From Rhabditoides inermis (Eukaryota; Nematoda; Chromadorea; Rhabditida; Rhabditidae), in the NCBI GenBank assembly GCA_963966185.1, contig CAWZYM010000342.1, positions 185,001 through 249,000 of the forward strand: 64,000 nucleotides of DNA, in the 5' to 3' direction. The notes under the pieces are model-generated. The model had not been told where the DNA came from, made no database searches, and saw only the letters and a program-made list of their open reading frames with translations. Positions 24,201 to 37,677 of this stretch are shown one piece after another. Numbering within the stretch: the first letter of the stretch is position 1; each line of letters starts with the position of its first letter. The translations under genes and the position numbers were made by a program.

Positions 24201-24849
24201 TTTCTTGGTTTCCGAAAGATCTCTCAGTACGGCCGTGCACTCTTAAAAACATCATCATCATGATGAAGTTTGCATTTTGAATGTAACATATGTTTCTAAA
24301 TTAGTCTTTAATTAGTTGCTATATCTTGTGAGTATTAGCCCCCCCACGTTCTTGAATAGGGGTCTATCGTATACTTGAATGTTGTCGTTTCAGCGCGACT
24401 GCAAGGAGCTGCTCTCGTTTGGCATCCGGGTGCGCGAGGTGTCGAGCGAAGAATTTAGGAACGAGACGTACCAGGTGCAACACAGGGCCGCCAAGGCTAA
24501 TCGAGGAAAGGTGAGTAGTTTATTACCGCTTTTCTGCATAATGATAATCTGAGCATCACAGAGGTGTGGTTTTCATTCAAACAACGAATAATGAACACAA
24601 CTATTGTCTTCGCAAAAGGTGTCCTAATTGTTTTTATTGTATTTTCTGCAGATGACTCCTCCGATGGTGATCACTCTGGTGAGCGACGACGAGGAAGAGG
24701 AGGAGGTGGTGGAGGTGGAGCCGAATGGAGCGACCGTCTCCGGACAGGACAAGCTGACCAAGAAGTTTGGCGACGTGCCCGACGCGTTCACCGAGTCGCT
24801 CGTCCGACCGGCCGACGACGTGGATTTGTATGACTACATGAATGGATAG
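21202..24849 (+). CDS. Gly/Pro-rich, RS-rich coiled-coil protein, family not recognised
   Basis: Ten exons keep phase (691 aa): 21202-21462, 21558-22566, 23130-23241, 23331-23439, 23705-23743, 23847-23922, 23977-24067, 24130-24193, 24394-24510 and 24652-24849. Residues 1-87 are Met/Gly/Pro/Tyr-rich and of low complexity (PGMMGGPGPGPP). Residues about 95-215 are Arg/Ser-rich with repeated PAKRRSRSP units, typical of nuclear splicing or mRNA-processing proteins. Residues about 220-385 form a long Glu/Arg/Gln coiled coil. A globular region follows (FAKFTAIPYCLIGGNNGHI; ARLLLADDGSEK; YIVSIIAPFMPRISNIF). The C terminus is acidic (DDEEEEEVVEVE) and ends DVDLYDYMNG. A nuclear RNA-processing role is inferred from composition only; NCOA5-like proteins were considered but not supported. 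An AATAAA lies at 24961. Confidence 0.8.
23548..23822. repeat. inverted repeat flanking a 39-bp micro-exon
   Basis: The left arm (about 23548-23640) holds CAGAAATGAAGATACACATT and TTTTCCGTGCGGGACC. The right arm (about 23735-23822) holds their reverse complements, including GGTCCCGCACGGAAAATGAG. The micro-exon 23705-23743 lies in the loop, and the donor GTGTGT is part of the right arm. Confidence 0.85.
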
Positions 24850-26145
24850 AGAAAGACTACTTGCGATCTCATGCGTTGCGCAGTGGAGAGATATCTTGTC
24901 GATTTGTTGTGTTGTGGGTATGTTATGTTTCGAAGAAGAATTGTATATTATATGTGTAATAATAAATGTTGTTATCCTCAAATCGTCTATGAGTGACAAA
25001 CAGTAGTACTGAATTATTCAAATTCGCACTAAAAAGGTCCCGTGGGGAAAAGCCAATTACGTATTTTTTTGTACGCACTCAACATAGTTTTCGTGGATTC
25101 GAAAAATTTGAAAAAAAAACGTGTTGTTGTTTTATTTGTTTTGTATTTATCGCTTTATTGTATATACTTTCTCACCACAGTGTCATCGAAATGCCACGAG
25201 CTCGTTGTTTGATCTCATCTGCTCGTGGGTTCTCACTGTTCCGTTCTCTCCGCCCCCAATTTCTCTCGTCTCTCTTTCGATTTTTTGCATCACCTTTTTG
25301 TGCCTAGTTGCGCCTCACTTTTTGTCTGTTTTGTTCCTTTTTCCGTTGGAGTGATATGTGACGTGCTGATGTTCTTGCAAGTGTTACTGCGGCGCGCCAC
25401 ACTGCACAAAGCATCACAACAACTTACCCTCTCCCTCGCTTCTCGTTGGCCCTATTCCTCAACTGTTGTACTACTTGCGCCAATCGATTCGAAGCTCGTC
25501 TAAACAATGGGTCTGATCATTGCCCGATCTGACCAACGACCGAATCTGGCTTCCTACAAGGTTCGCTACCTGTCCACGATGTGTGCTCCTTTATCACGCG
25601 TGACCTTTGTTTTCATAACTACGTGACAGTGATAACACCTTATCTGTCTTGTCTCCGCATATATGGTCAACAGCGATGAAAAAAGCGCACGTCTATTAAT
25701 ACGCCGGAAGCTGGGATTTGATAAGCTGAATCGCGAGAGCGACCTCGTCCTTCCGCTGCGTTCTTTCGTCTTCGCACGTGGTCTCTCTCTCTCCCGAACG
25801 AACGAACGAACGAATGAAAGCGAGCCGGCATTTGCTCTCCGCATTTGTTTCCATTTGTGTGCGCATCTCTATACGTCACATAATATGATTAGCGTTTCCT
25901 TGGTTCGGATGTGCCCGCTAATGCTCCGATTAGTTTCCTGATGTGTCTTCTTCTCTGCCCGCTGATGTATCCATTTGCCGCAAAAAGAGTGACCGTCACC
26001 ATCGCACACAAAGCGAGCGCTACTCTTTTTGCCTCGCCGCGCAGTATCCATGTGTTTCGTCCAGGACATTCGTGTGCCTTTTCTTCGAATTCGATTCCGC
26101 TAACCAATTTGTTTCCATGACATTTGTATACGTTGTATTTTGTAG
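24850..26145. other. intergenic region before adenylosuccinate synthetase
   Basis: It contains the 3' UTR and AATAAA (24961-24966) of the preceding gene and the presumed promoter of the next. No exon is seen. The TAG before the ATG at 26146 is a 3' splice site, again compatible with trans-splicing. Four ACGA repeats lie near 25798. Confidence 0.5.
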
Positions 26146-29278
<3,133 letters not shown>

Positions 29279-29612
29279 GCTCCGCCCACCCAAGCCCCGC
29301 CCCTCATCCCAGATGATGTTGATCGCGTAATACGTATGTATCCCCTCCAATGTTGTTATCGCACCCGCTAGTGGTAGACGCTTCCGGTATCCCAGAGTGT
29401 ATGTGTTGATTTTTGTTAGATGTTAGCTCTCGCTGATCGCATTATAATGGCCTTATCATTTACTTTTGTGTATTTGTTGTCGGTCCGAACGGGCGCGGCG
29501 TTTATTGATGTATTGTTTCAAAGATTATGGTGTAAATCTATTCAAATCGTATCAAACACTATTCGGTCGTCACAAATCGTTTTATCATGTTATTTCTTTT
29601 ACTTGTTAACAG

Positions 29613-30319
29613 CTGGGAGACCGGTGTGCACTGGGAGACCGGTGTACTCACTCAGCTGAGCCACCTCTCCTCACACAAAGAACAGACACGACGATTATAA
29701 AGTTTCTTATTAAACAATCCTACGGTACGATGATAAAAAATGAGATCACTTTATAGTGCCATCTGATCCGTGTTCGGTTTTTTTACGTTTATTTTTATTA
29801 CTGTCTTTTCCGAATCGCCTCAGCAGTAAGCAAGGCGCATCACTGTAATGACCGTGGTGGTCTTTCGAAAATAGTTTCCCACTTTTCATTGCCGGAATTC
29901 GTTTCTTCGCCTTGAAGACGTTTCACTGCATGGCTTTGTTTTCATTATTCATTATTTGTTCTTGTTTTGCGTTATATATTAGTTTCTTCCTGAGAGAAAG
30001 AACGAGATAGCCTGAAGCCTAAAAAAAATATTTGTTTTCATTTTCATGTGCGTCATGTTTAACTTCTCTGCAGTTGTTTGTTCCAACACCGAATTGTTTG
30101 AAGTGAGACAACTCGCAAAGGTGATCATTTCTCATCATTTCGAAACCCACATGAAAGGTGAAACCACATGAAAGGAACCCACATGAAAGGTGATCAAAGG
30201 TGATCATTTCTCTACCCGCACCAGCCTGGGATGGCGGCATCGATGGCGCCTCTTATGCTGCCCTAAGAGAAAGAGTGAGTGGTGGCTCCTGCTTGAATGA
30301 TTAAAACTAAGGATTGCAG
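29613..30319. other. spacer inside the inverted duplication
   Basis: No exon could be phased. At 29616-29645 the word GGGAGACCGGTGTGCACT recurs as GGGAGACCGGTGTACTCA. The complement of 29650-29672 contains an A-box-like TGGCTCAGCTGAG but no B box, perhaps a SINE remnant. The words CACATGAAAGGTG and GGTGATCATTTCTC repeat near 30118-30212. Undetected first exons of the next gene should lie here. Confidence 0.4.
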
Positions 30320-31694
30320 ACATCAACGACTGCACCAAGCTCGGACTTCTCCCGGGGTCTCTTTCTCTATTGAGGTCTCTCTCTCCTTCTTTCTCTATCT
30401 CTGTTTCTCCTCTTCCTCTCCCTCCCTTCCTCCCTCCTTCCCTCTTCCTCTCTCTATCCCGATATCTGCCCTCTCTCCCTCTCCACTTCTTTTGAATTTC
30501 CAGGCAACAATCGGTGAAAAGGTGATCCTGCCGACTCACCTGTTCGCGGACAGGACCATCCGCCAGCATACCTGGTACAAGCAGGATGTGGCGGGCGAAG
30601 TGGAGATCAAGGACGACTGTGTCGGTTACACAGTTGAGAGCACGGTGAGTCCAGTCACTCACCACCTCTACCCTATTCCTCCGCTATTCTAGGCGAACGT
30701 GAGTGTCCTCACCGTCTCGGTGATTGGAGTCGATGCGACGTTCAGATGTCATACGATGACAGACAACGGATGCTGCAATGAGATCTTCATTGTGAGCCGA
30801 CTCATCGCAACCTCGAAATTATCACAACTTTTCAGGTGACGGCGACTCGTTCCGTGAGTGAACCAACGATCGCAGACTGCTCACTTCTCCCACACTAAGC
30901 ACACATACTGGAACCCATGGGATACTGTAGTGTAGAATACCGTATGACTACATGACTGTGAACTACTGTAATCTAGAAAACTGTATTTTATCGCTGCTAG
31001 ATGTTTGGGGCGCTGCAGTAGTCTGCGCGTACGTTTCATTATCGTCGTTCTAGATCACCTCGCTGATAACGTCGACTGGCGGTTCGTCTTCCAGCGACGC
31101 CCCTCTCGTCTCGTTCGGATCCCTGGTACACACACTGGAACCCATCGCTTACTGTAGACTACAGTAATCCGGAATGCTGTAAACTACTGCAGAGAACGTG
31201 TTTTCAGATGTCCAACCTCTCTGTCACCCCGACTGGTCAGGTGGGGCAGCAGCGGCACGTGGGACAGGCCCCGGACCAGCATGTGCAGCTGTGATCTACA
31301 ATAATCTCGATCAAACGCATTCGTTTAATGTCAGGTGCAGTTGCCGGGAGCAGCCGTCCAGCAGGGTGCCCAGGGAGTGCCGACACTGCCACCTCAGCGG
31401 GGCCGAGGAGCGCCTGGCGGACAGAACACGGCTGATGTATGCCACGTACTACTCGATGCTACAGTCTAACTGCTTCGTTTCAGTGGAAGATGAGCCTGGT
31501 CGAAACAGTCGTCCGTGAATGTGACGGCATCCTCAGCACTTCGGATCACCTGAACGTGATCGCTATTGCCGGTACAGCCCTCGTCTTTTCTCGTTCTTGA
31601 TTGATGGATTTCAGGGCGGTCGGCAACCGAGGATGAGTTCATCCAGAACATGTTCAAGGAGTACAAGGGAACCAACAAGTCTCTCGCTATCTAG
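30320..31694 (+). CDS. unknown Ig-like/Gln-Gly-rich protein, copy A (N terminus not found)
   Basis: Phased exons are 30320-30374, 30504-30644, 30693-30791, 30836-30853, 31054-31125, 31208-31282, 31335-31436, 31484-31571 and 31615-31694. The first is incomplete upstream because its start phase needs an earlier exon. The N-terminal part resembles an Ig-like strand pattern (GEKVILPTHLF, HTWYKQDV, DATFRCHTM with paired Cys). The middle is Ser-rich, then Gln/Gly/Pro-rich (VQQGAQGVPTLPPQRGRG). The C terminus is helical (ECDGILSTSDHLNVIAIA; FIQNMFKEYKGTNKSLAI). No known family is recognised. Two decayed relatives lie at 37.7 and 43.8 kb with the same exon order. Its 3' UTR runs directly into the inverted synthetase copy, so the two are convergent. 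No disabling mutation is seen. Confidence 0.65.
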
Positions 31695-31696
31695 GC

Positions 31697-33145
31697 CGCT
31701 GCTAACAAGTAAAAGAAATAACCCGATTAGACGATTTCTGATGACCGAATAAAGTTTGATACGATTTGAATCGATTTTTCGATTTCCACCATAATCTTTG
31801 AAACAATACATCAATAAACGCCGCGCCCGTTCGGACCGACAACAAATACACAAAAGTAAATGATAAGGCCATTATAATGCGATCAGCGAGAGCTAACATC
31901 TAACAAAAATCAACACATACACTCTGGGAAACCGGAAGCGTCTACCACTAGCGGGTGCGATAACAACATTGGACGGGGATACATACGTATTACGCGATCA
32001 ACATCATCTGGGATGAGGGGCGGGGCGTGGGTGGGCGGGACGATGAGCGACTCACGCTCGGCGCCTACTCCGATCCACCGGATGGGCACCTCGATAAAGT
32101 CCTCAATGAACTGGACGTACGAGCGGCACTTCTCAGGAAGATCCTCCCATCTGCAATAGAGACATGGTCAAATCAAGGCGGAGAGAGAGAGAGAGAGAGG
32201 ACTCACTTCCTGCACGAAGTAGTGGGCGCCTGCCATCCGGGGAACACCTTGTACTCCACCTCAACGTGGTCCCACGCAGACGCTTGCGCTGCAACAACAA
32301 GGTCAACATCAACAAAACACATAAATCAACCGACCAGGCGGCGCGTGAATGGGCTGTCCGTTGAGCTTGTAGCCGACGCAGATCTTGATCTCCTCGAACG
32401 AGTCGAGAATGTCGAGCTTGGTGAGTGCGATGGCCGTGTACCCGTTGATCTGCGCCGAGCGCCGCAGCAGGAACAGGTCCAGCCAGCCGCACCGCCTCTT
32501 CCTGCCCGTCGTCACGCCAACCTCCTTGCCAATCGTCTGCAGCTTCTCGCCAATCGAGTCGTGCAGCTCCGTCGGGAACGGGCCAGTGCCCACACGCGTC
32601 TGGTACGCCTTCACCACGCCAATCACCTCAAACCATAATGTTATCACGTCCACATTTGCATATTCATGTCACAGTACCTGCTTGATGGCAGTGGGCGGCA
32701 CTCCCAGTCCCGTGCACGCTCCCCCCACCGTGGCATTCGACGACGTGCAGTACGGATAGGTACCTAGACATTTCAATAAAACAAAGAAAATACTACAAGT
32801 TCAGAGACTGACCAAAGTCAATGTCGAGGAGGGCTCCGTTGGCGCCCTCGATGAGTACGGCCTTGCCGGCCTTCCTCATCTGGTGGACAAAGCCGACCGT
32901 GTCTCCGACCAGGTTCAGCTCGCGCAGCTTCTCCGACTGCTCCTTGAACGTCTTCAGCTCGCCCTCCACGTCCACCTCGATCGACGGGAACTGACGCTTG
33001 TAGTGCTCGACCAGCGAGCGGTACCTGCAGACAAACATGCACATCATACTTGACCCCGAACAACGAGTGTCAACCTACTTGTCGGAGAAGACGGCAAAGT
33101 CTCCCATGAGGTCGGCGACGAGAATGCCGTTGCCGAACTCACCGC
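31697..33145 (-). repeat. right arm of the inverted segmental duplication
   Basis: Reverse-complement copy of 28115-29612, in conserved order through five introns and the 3' UTR. The outer breakpoint falls inside a synthetase exon near 33143. The inner breakpoint falls a few bases after the stop codon of the Ig-like gene. Confidence 0.92.
31910..33143 (-). pseudogene. 5'-truncated adenylosuccinate synthetase copy with readthrough C terminus
   Basis: Exons are 33143-33079 (partial), 33024-32813, 32763-32678, 32626-32335, 32288-32207 and 32150-31910, with the same lengths and splice sites as the parent. It lacks the GTP-binding loop, the catalytic Asp/His region and the start codon. Amino-acid changes are few (FKDQ to FKEQ, HDSTGEK to HDSIGEK, YKLDGQ to YKLNGQ), and no frameshift is present. 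About 12 bp around the parent stop are missing, so the ARG-GLU-stop end is lost and the frame continues roughly 38 codons to a TGA at 31912-31910. Without its N-terminal half it cannot be an active synthetase. The reading-frame integrity means either recent origin or expression as part of a chimera. Confidence 0.85.
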
Positions 33146-33215
33146 TTCGTCCGCATCCTGGGCAGCGAGTTGCTGGGGTTGGGGTTGAACTTGGCGAGCC
33201 CGCGAGGGATTCACA
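33144..33215 (-). other. foreign exon-like sequence fused to the truncated synthetase
   Basis: Immediately upstream of the truncated exon (minus strand) is an open stretch, RGLAKFNPNPSNSLPRMRTK, followed by a GTGAGT donor. It is unrelated to the synthetase, so the breakpoint joined another gene's exon to it. The source gene is not recognised. Confidence 0.4.
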
Positions 33216-33225
33216 CCCACCGGGG

Positions 33226-34114
33226 TGTTGGTAAAAGCCGGACCGGACCGGACCCGGACCGGACCGGACCGCATGGTAAAAGCCGGACCGGACCGAAATC
33301 ACCGGACCGGCATTAATTTCACATTTTCACTTCTGTCATTGTATTAAAACGTTATTATTGCATTGTTTCTACTCATTCTACTCCATACAACGTTCCTTTA
33401 TCAAGTTTCATCCTTGCCTGGTGAATCCCATTGTTTCCGGACGAGCCGGACCAATTTGAATAGAACCGGACCGAGCCGGACAGAGCCGGATCGGCAGATT
33501 TTATCACTGATAGTTGATGAATGGTAGAAATCCAAGTCCCCTTGACTGAATCACAACATTGTAACAGCCAACACGCTTCATACTTACTCTATATGCGACA
33601 TATATCTCTCCGTCCGGTGATTTCATACTCACCGGACCGAGCCGGACCGACCTGGATAGAGCCGGATCGGCAGATTTTATCACTGATAGTTGATGAATGG
33701 TAGAAATCCAAGTCCCCTTGACTAAATCACAACATTGTAACAGCCAACACGCTTCATAATTACTCTATATGCGACACATATCTCTCCGTCCGGTGAGTTC
33801 ATACTCACCGGACCGAGCCGGACCGACCTGGATAGAGCCGAACCGGAAGATTTTATCACTGATAATTGATGAATGGTAGAATTCCAAGTCCCCTTGACTA
33901 GATTACAACATTGTAACAGCCCACACGCTTCATAATTACTCTATATGCGACACATATACATATCTCTCCGTCCGGTGATTTCATGTCTACCGGACCGAGG
34001 CGAACTGAGCCGGACCGAGCCGGACCGGCTGATCTTATCACTAATAGGTGATAAATGATGCGCTTTCGATTTCCCTGAACCAGAATATAACATTTCAATA
34101 GTCGATACGTTTCA
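33226..34114. repeat. left arm of a large CCGG-rich inverted repeat
   Basis: Units contain GAGCCGGACCGACCTGGATA, TTTTATCACTGATAGTTGAT and AACATTGTAACAGCCAACAC and occur about four times. The order mirrors the right arm at 34843-36395. It opens with CACCGGGGTGTTGGTAAAAG, whose inverse closes the other arm. Confidence 0.9.
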
Positions 34115-34115
34115 G

Positions 34116-34478
34116 GTGCTGGACCGGCTGATCGCGGCAGGATTTCGAGAATCCATATTTGAATGTCATTCCAAGGCGCATGCGGGTACGTTTTCATACA
34201 CGCTTCAATTCCGATGGTGTGAAGGGAAAATACAACAACAAATGTGTTACTTCAGCTGGGTGATGGCGGCTCAGATGTGACCCTGATTGGAGTGACGGTG
34301 CACAGCAGCAGCGGACGCGGACACTTCACCATGGTTATCCCTACCGGCTGCTCATTTCTCCACTACAATGGACTTCTGCGAGTTCCACATCGCGTCCTCC
34401 CCCGTGGGGACACAGACGCGCTTCCAACGGAAACTATCACCACATTGTATTATGCCGCCACATCGTTTCTTGTTTAGT
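34116..34478 (+). pseudogene. gene fragment in the loop of the CCGG inverted repeat
   Basis: Two exon-like stretches: 34116-34185 (VLDRLIAAGFRESIFECHS) after a TTTCAG and before a GTACGT, and about 34256-34478 after CTTCAG (LGDGGSDVTLIGVTVHSSSG; HFTMVIPTGCSFLHYNG). Their phases do not join without a stop, so I treat it as a fragment or pseudogene. The acceptor of the first stretch lies at the end of the satellite arm. No family is recognised. Confidence 0.35.
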
Positions 34479-34842
34479 GTACCGGCTTACTCGCACGTGC
34501 CTTTTCAAAGAATATATTTCACATCTCTTTTTAAGATTACTTTTCATTTCAACTATATATTTCACATCTCTTTTTAAGATTACTTTTCATTTCAACTTTC
34601 TGCACAATCTTCTTATGTTGTTGTTCTTACATGTACATCGTTCGTTAATATCTTACAACTTGTCATTGTGACATATATGAGATTGTTTTTATTGTTCTAT
34701 CCAAATCTTGAGGATATTTTCCATAAATAATTTATCAATGATATAATAATAATAGGTCCTGCTCGAAAAAAAAATGTAGTCTAGTGAACTTTATAACCTA
34801 TTAGTGAAACGTATCGACTATTGAAATGTTATATTATGGTTC
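34479..34842. other. AT-rich spacer with a short duplication
   Basis: The segment with words ATATTTCACATCTCTTTTTA and AGATTACTTTTCATTTCAAC is duplicated in tandem (about 34512-34600). No gene is seen. Confidence 0.6.
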
Positions 34843-36395
34843 AGGGAAATCGAAAGCGCATCATTTATCACCTATTAGTGATAAGATCAGCCGGTCCGGC
34901 TCGGTCCGGCTCAGTTCGCCTCGGTCCGGTAGACATGAAATCACCGGACGGAGAGAAACATATGATCTATGCATACAATCTGAAACGTATCGACTATTAA
35001 AATGTTATATTCTAGTTCAGGGAACTCGAAAACGCATCATTTATCACCTATTAGTGATAAGATCAGCCGGTCCGGCTCGGTCCGGCTCAGTTCGCCTCGG
35101 TCCGGTAGACATGAAATCACCGGACGGAGAGAAACATATGATCTATGCATACAATCTGAAACGTATCGACTATTAAAATGTTATATTCTAGTTCAGGGAA
35201 CTCGAAAACGCATCATTTATCACCTATTAGTGATAAGATCAGCCGGTCCGGCTCGGTCCGGCTCAGTTCGCCTCGGTCCGGTAGACATGAAATCACCGGA
35301 CGGAGAGAAACATATGATCTATGCATACAATCTGAAACGTATCGACTATTAAAATGTTATATTCTAGTTCAGGGAACTCGAAAACGCATCATTTATCACC
35401 TATTAGTGATAAGATCAGCCGGTCCGGCTCGGTCCGGCTCAGTTCGCCTCGGTCCGGTAGACATGAAATCACCGGACGGAGAGATATGTATATGTGTCGC
35501 ATATAGAGTAATTATGAAGCGTGTGGGCTGTTACAATGTTGTAATCTAGTCAAGGGGACTTGGAATTCTACCATTCATCAATTATCAGTGATAAAATCTT
35601 CCGGTTCGGCTCTATCCAGGTCGGTCCGGCTCGGTCCGGTGAGTATGAAATCACCGGACGGAGAGATATGTGTCGCATATAGAGTAATTATGAAGCGTGT
35701 TGGCTGTTACAATGTTGTGATTTAGTCAAGGGGACTTGGATTTCTACCATTCATTAATTATCAGTGATAAAATCTTCCGGTTCGGCTCTATCCAGGTCGG
35801 TCCGGCTCGGTCCGGTGAGTATGAAATCACCGGACGGAGAGATATGTGTCGCATATAGAGTAATTATGAAGCGTGTTGGCTGTTACAATGTTGTGATTTA
35901 GTCAAGGGGACTTGGATTTCTACCATTCATCAACTATCAGTGATAAAATCTGCCGATCCGGCTCTATCCAGGTCGGTCCGGCTCGGTCCGGTGAGTATGA
36001 AATCACCGGACGGAGAGATATATGTCGCATATAGAGTAAGTATGAAGCGTGTTGGCTGTTACAATGTTGTGATTCAGTCAAGGGGACTTGGATTTCTACC
36101 ATTCATCAACTATCAGTGATAAAATCTGCCGATCCGGCTCTGTCCGGCTCGGTCCGGTTCTATTCAAATTGGTCCGGCTCGTCCGGAAACAATGGGATTC
36201 ACCAGGCAAGGATGAAACTTGATAAAGGAACGTTGTATGGAGTAGAATGAGTAGAAACAATGCAATAATAACGTTTTAATACAATGACAGAAGTGAAAAT
36301 GTGAAATTAATGCCGGTCCGGTGATTTCGGTCCGGTCCGGCTTTTACCATGCGGTCCGGTCCGGTCCGGGTCCGGTCCGGTCCGGCTTTTACCAA
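34843..36395. repeat. right arm of the CCGG-rich inverted repeat, with a 176-bp tandem array
   Basis: It begins with four units of 176 bp (starts about 34847, 35023, 35199 and 35375), each holding GATCAGCCGGTCCGGCTCGG, GTAGACATGAAATCACCGGA and AAACGTATCGACTATTAAAA. Related units of about 145-150 bp follow, then a unique tail that mirrors 33240-33480. The array ends in overlapping CCGGTCCGG words. Confidence 0.92.
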
Positions 36396-36825
36396 CACCC
36401 CACACACCGGCTGCGGCGCCGGCGCGAAACGGTTCTGAATAATGAAACATGTTTGATAACTGTGTTAAATTAAACAATACACAATCAACACGTCACTTTC
36501 GCCTAGTCAAACCCCAACTTACCTATGAGGCGTGTTCCTGCTCTGCTGACTGGAGTGCGTGTCCCTTCCTCTTCCTCCTCCATTGCAAGGTACCCGCCTT
36601 GCCAAAAGCCGCAACAACATCAGACAGTCTGCAACAATGAACACGTTTTCCGTTTTCCTCATTGAACACAAAGGACGAAAGTGAACAGCTATGACCTGAA
36701 CTTGAATATGACCCGACCTAACACGGCCCGACCGTAGTGTCACTCATTTGTTCACTGACCGGTAAACTCAGACGCACGCTGCGCATCAGTTCCGCGTCGC
36801 GGATGGCTCAAACAATTCAGAAAAA

Positions 36826-36905
36826 CTTGTGGCAGCGAGTGGAATTGAACCTGCGATAAACATATCACTGGCCGCACTCGCTAAGCACTAGACCACGGGA
36901 CCATG
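36826..36905 (-). repeat. tRNA-like sequence (SINE head or tRNA pseudogene)
   Basis: The minus strand shows an A-box-like TGGTCTAGTGCTTAG and a B-box GGTTCAATTCC at tRNA-like spacing. The acceptor-stem ends do not pair, so it is not a functional tRNA. Confidence 0.55.
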
Positions 36906-37595
36906 TTCGCTGTCTCTCAGAAATTGACGAGCTTATTTTTCTTTAATATGAGAGACGCGTTGCGTGTGCGACGCGTGCGTCTACCGTCACGCGAATCTAA
37001 TCAGTGAACGCGCGCCGGGCCGTGCCTAAATACTTTCAAGATACGTTTCAGACATGTAAAGACGCTACTCGTGCGTGAAATGAAAACAGACTTATCGTCA
37101 TCTACAATCAACACTGCAAGAACATCCTACATACCAGAGCACACAGGAGCACACTTTGCAAAAAATACAGATTCGTGTTTTTTTCGGTCATAAAGCGACC
37201 TATTCAGCAGACCAAAGCCCAAAATACGCGTAATGAATGTGTCACCGCATTGTTAAATGAGTATAAAACAAATATAACTCAAATAAGTTATCAAAACATA
37301 GAAAAAAACATACGAAAATACGGAAATTGAATAAACAAAAAAAATTTCATGGTGAGAAATGCGGTTTTGGTGGTGTGTGTTGCCATTCACGCGCTCCAGA
37401 CTAGATGGGTTACGGTACACCCAATGTCGACACTATGTTGTTCGTGCGGTATTGAACGTGTTATTCAGTATCTAGTCTTGCGTTTTGATCATCATTTTCA
37501 ACCAGCTGTCGAATCATCATTTCAAATTATCTGTTCAGAGTTTCTTTCTCCGACTACGAGGTCATTTTTACTCTTTCATCTTCTGGAGGCGGCAG
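36906..37595. other. intergenic, nothing recognised
   Basis: AT-rich sequence upstream of the tandem duplication. An open + frame (37349-37600) has no homologue in the second unit or any recognisable motif. Confidence 0.45.
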
Positions 37596-37677
37596 AATGA
37601 CCTGCGTCTCCTCCGGCTGTTTCCCAACTGGTTTGTGGGGGTGTTGTCATGAACTTACGATGTTGTTGTCAGGAAAG

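Noticed and set aside
36826..36905. Functional tRNA gene
   Set aside because: Promoter boxes are present but acceptor-stem ends do not pair, so it was kept only as a tRNA-like repeat.
37349..37600. 83-codon + frame ahead of the tandem duplication
   Set aside because: No motif, no upstream acceptor, and it ends exactly at the duplication boundary by chance.
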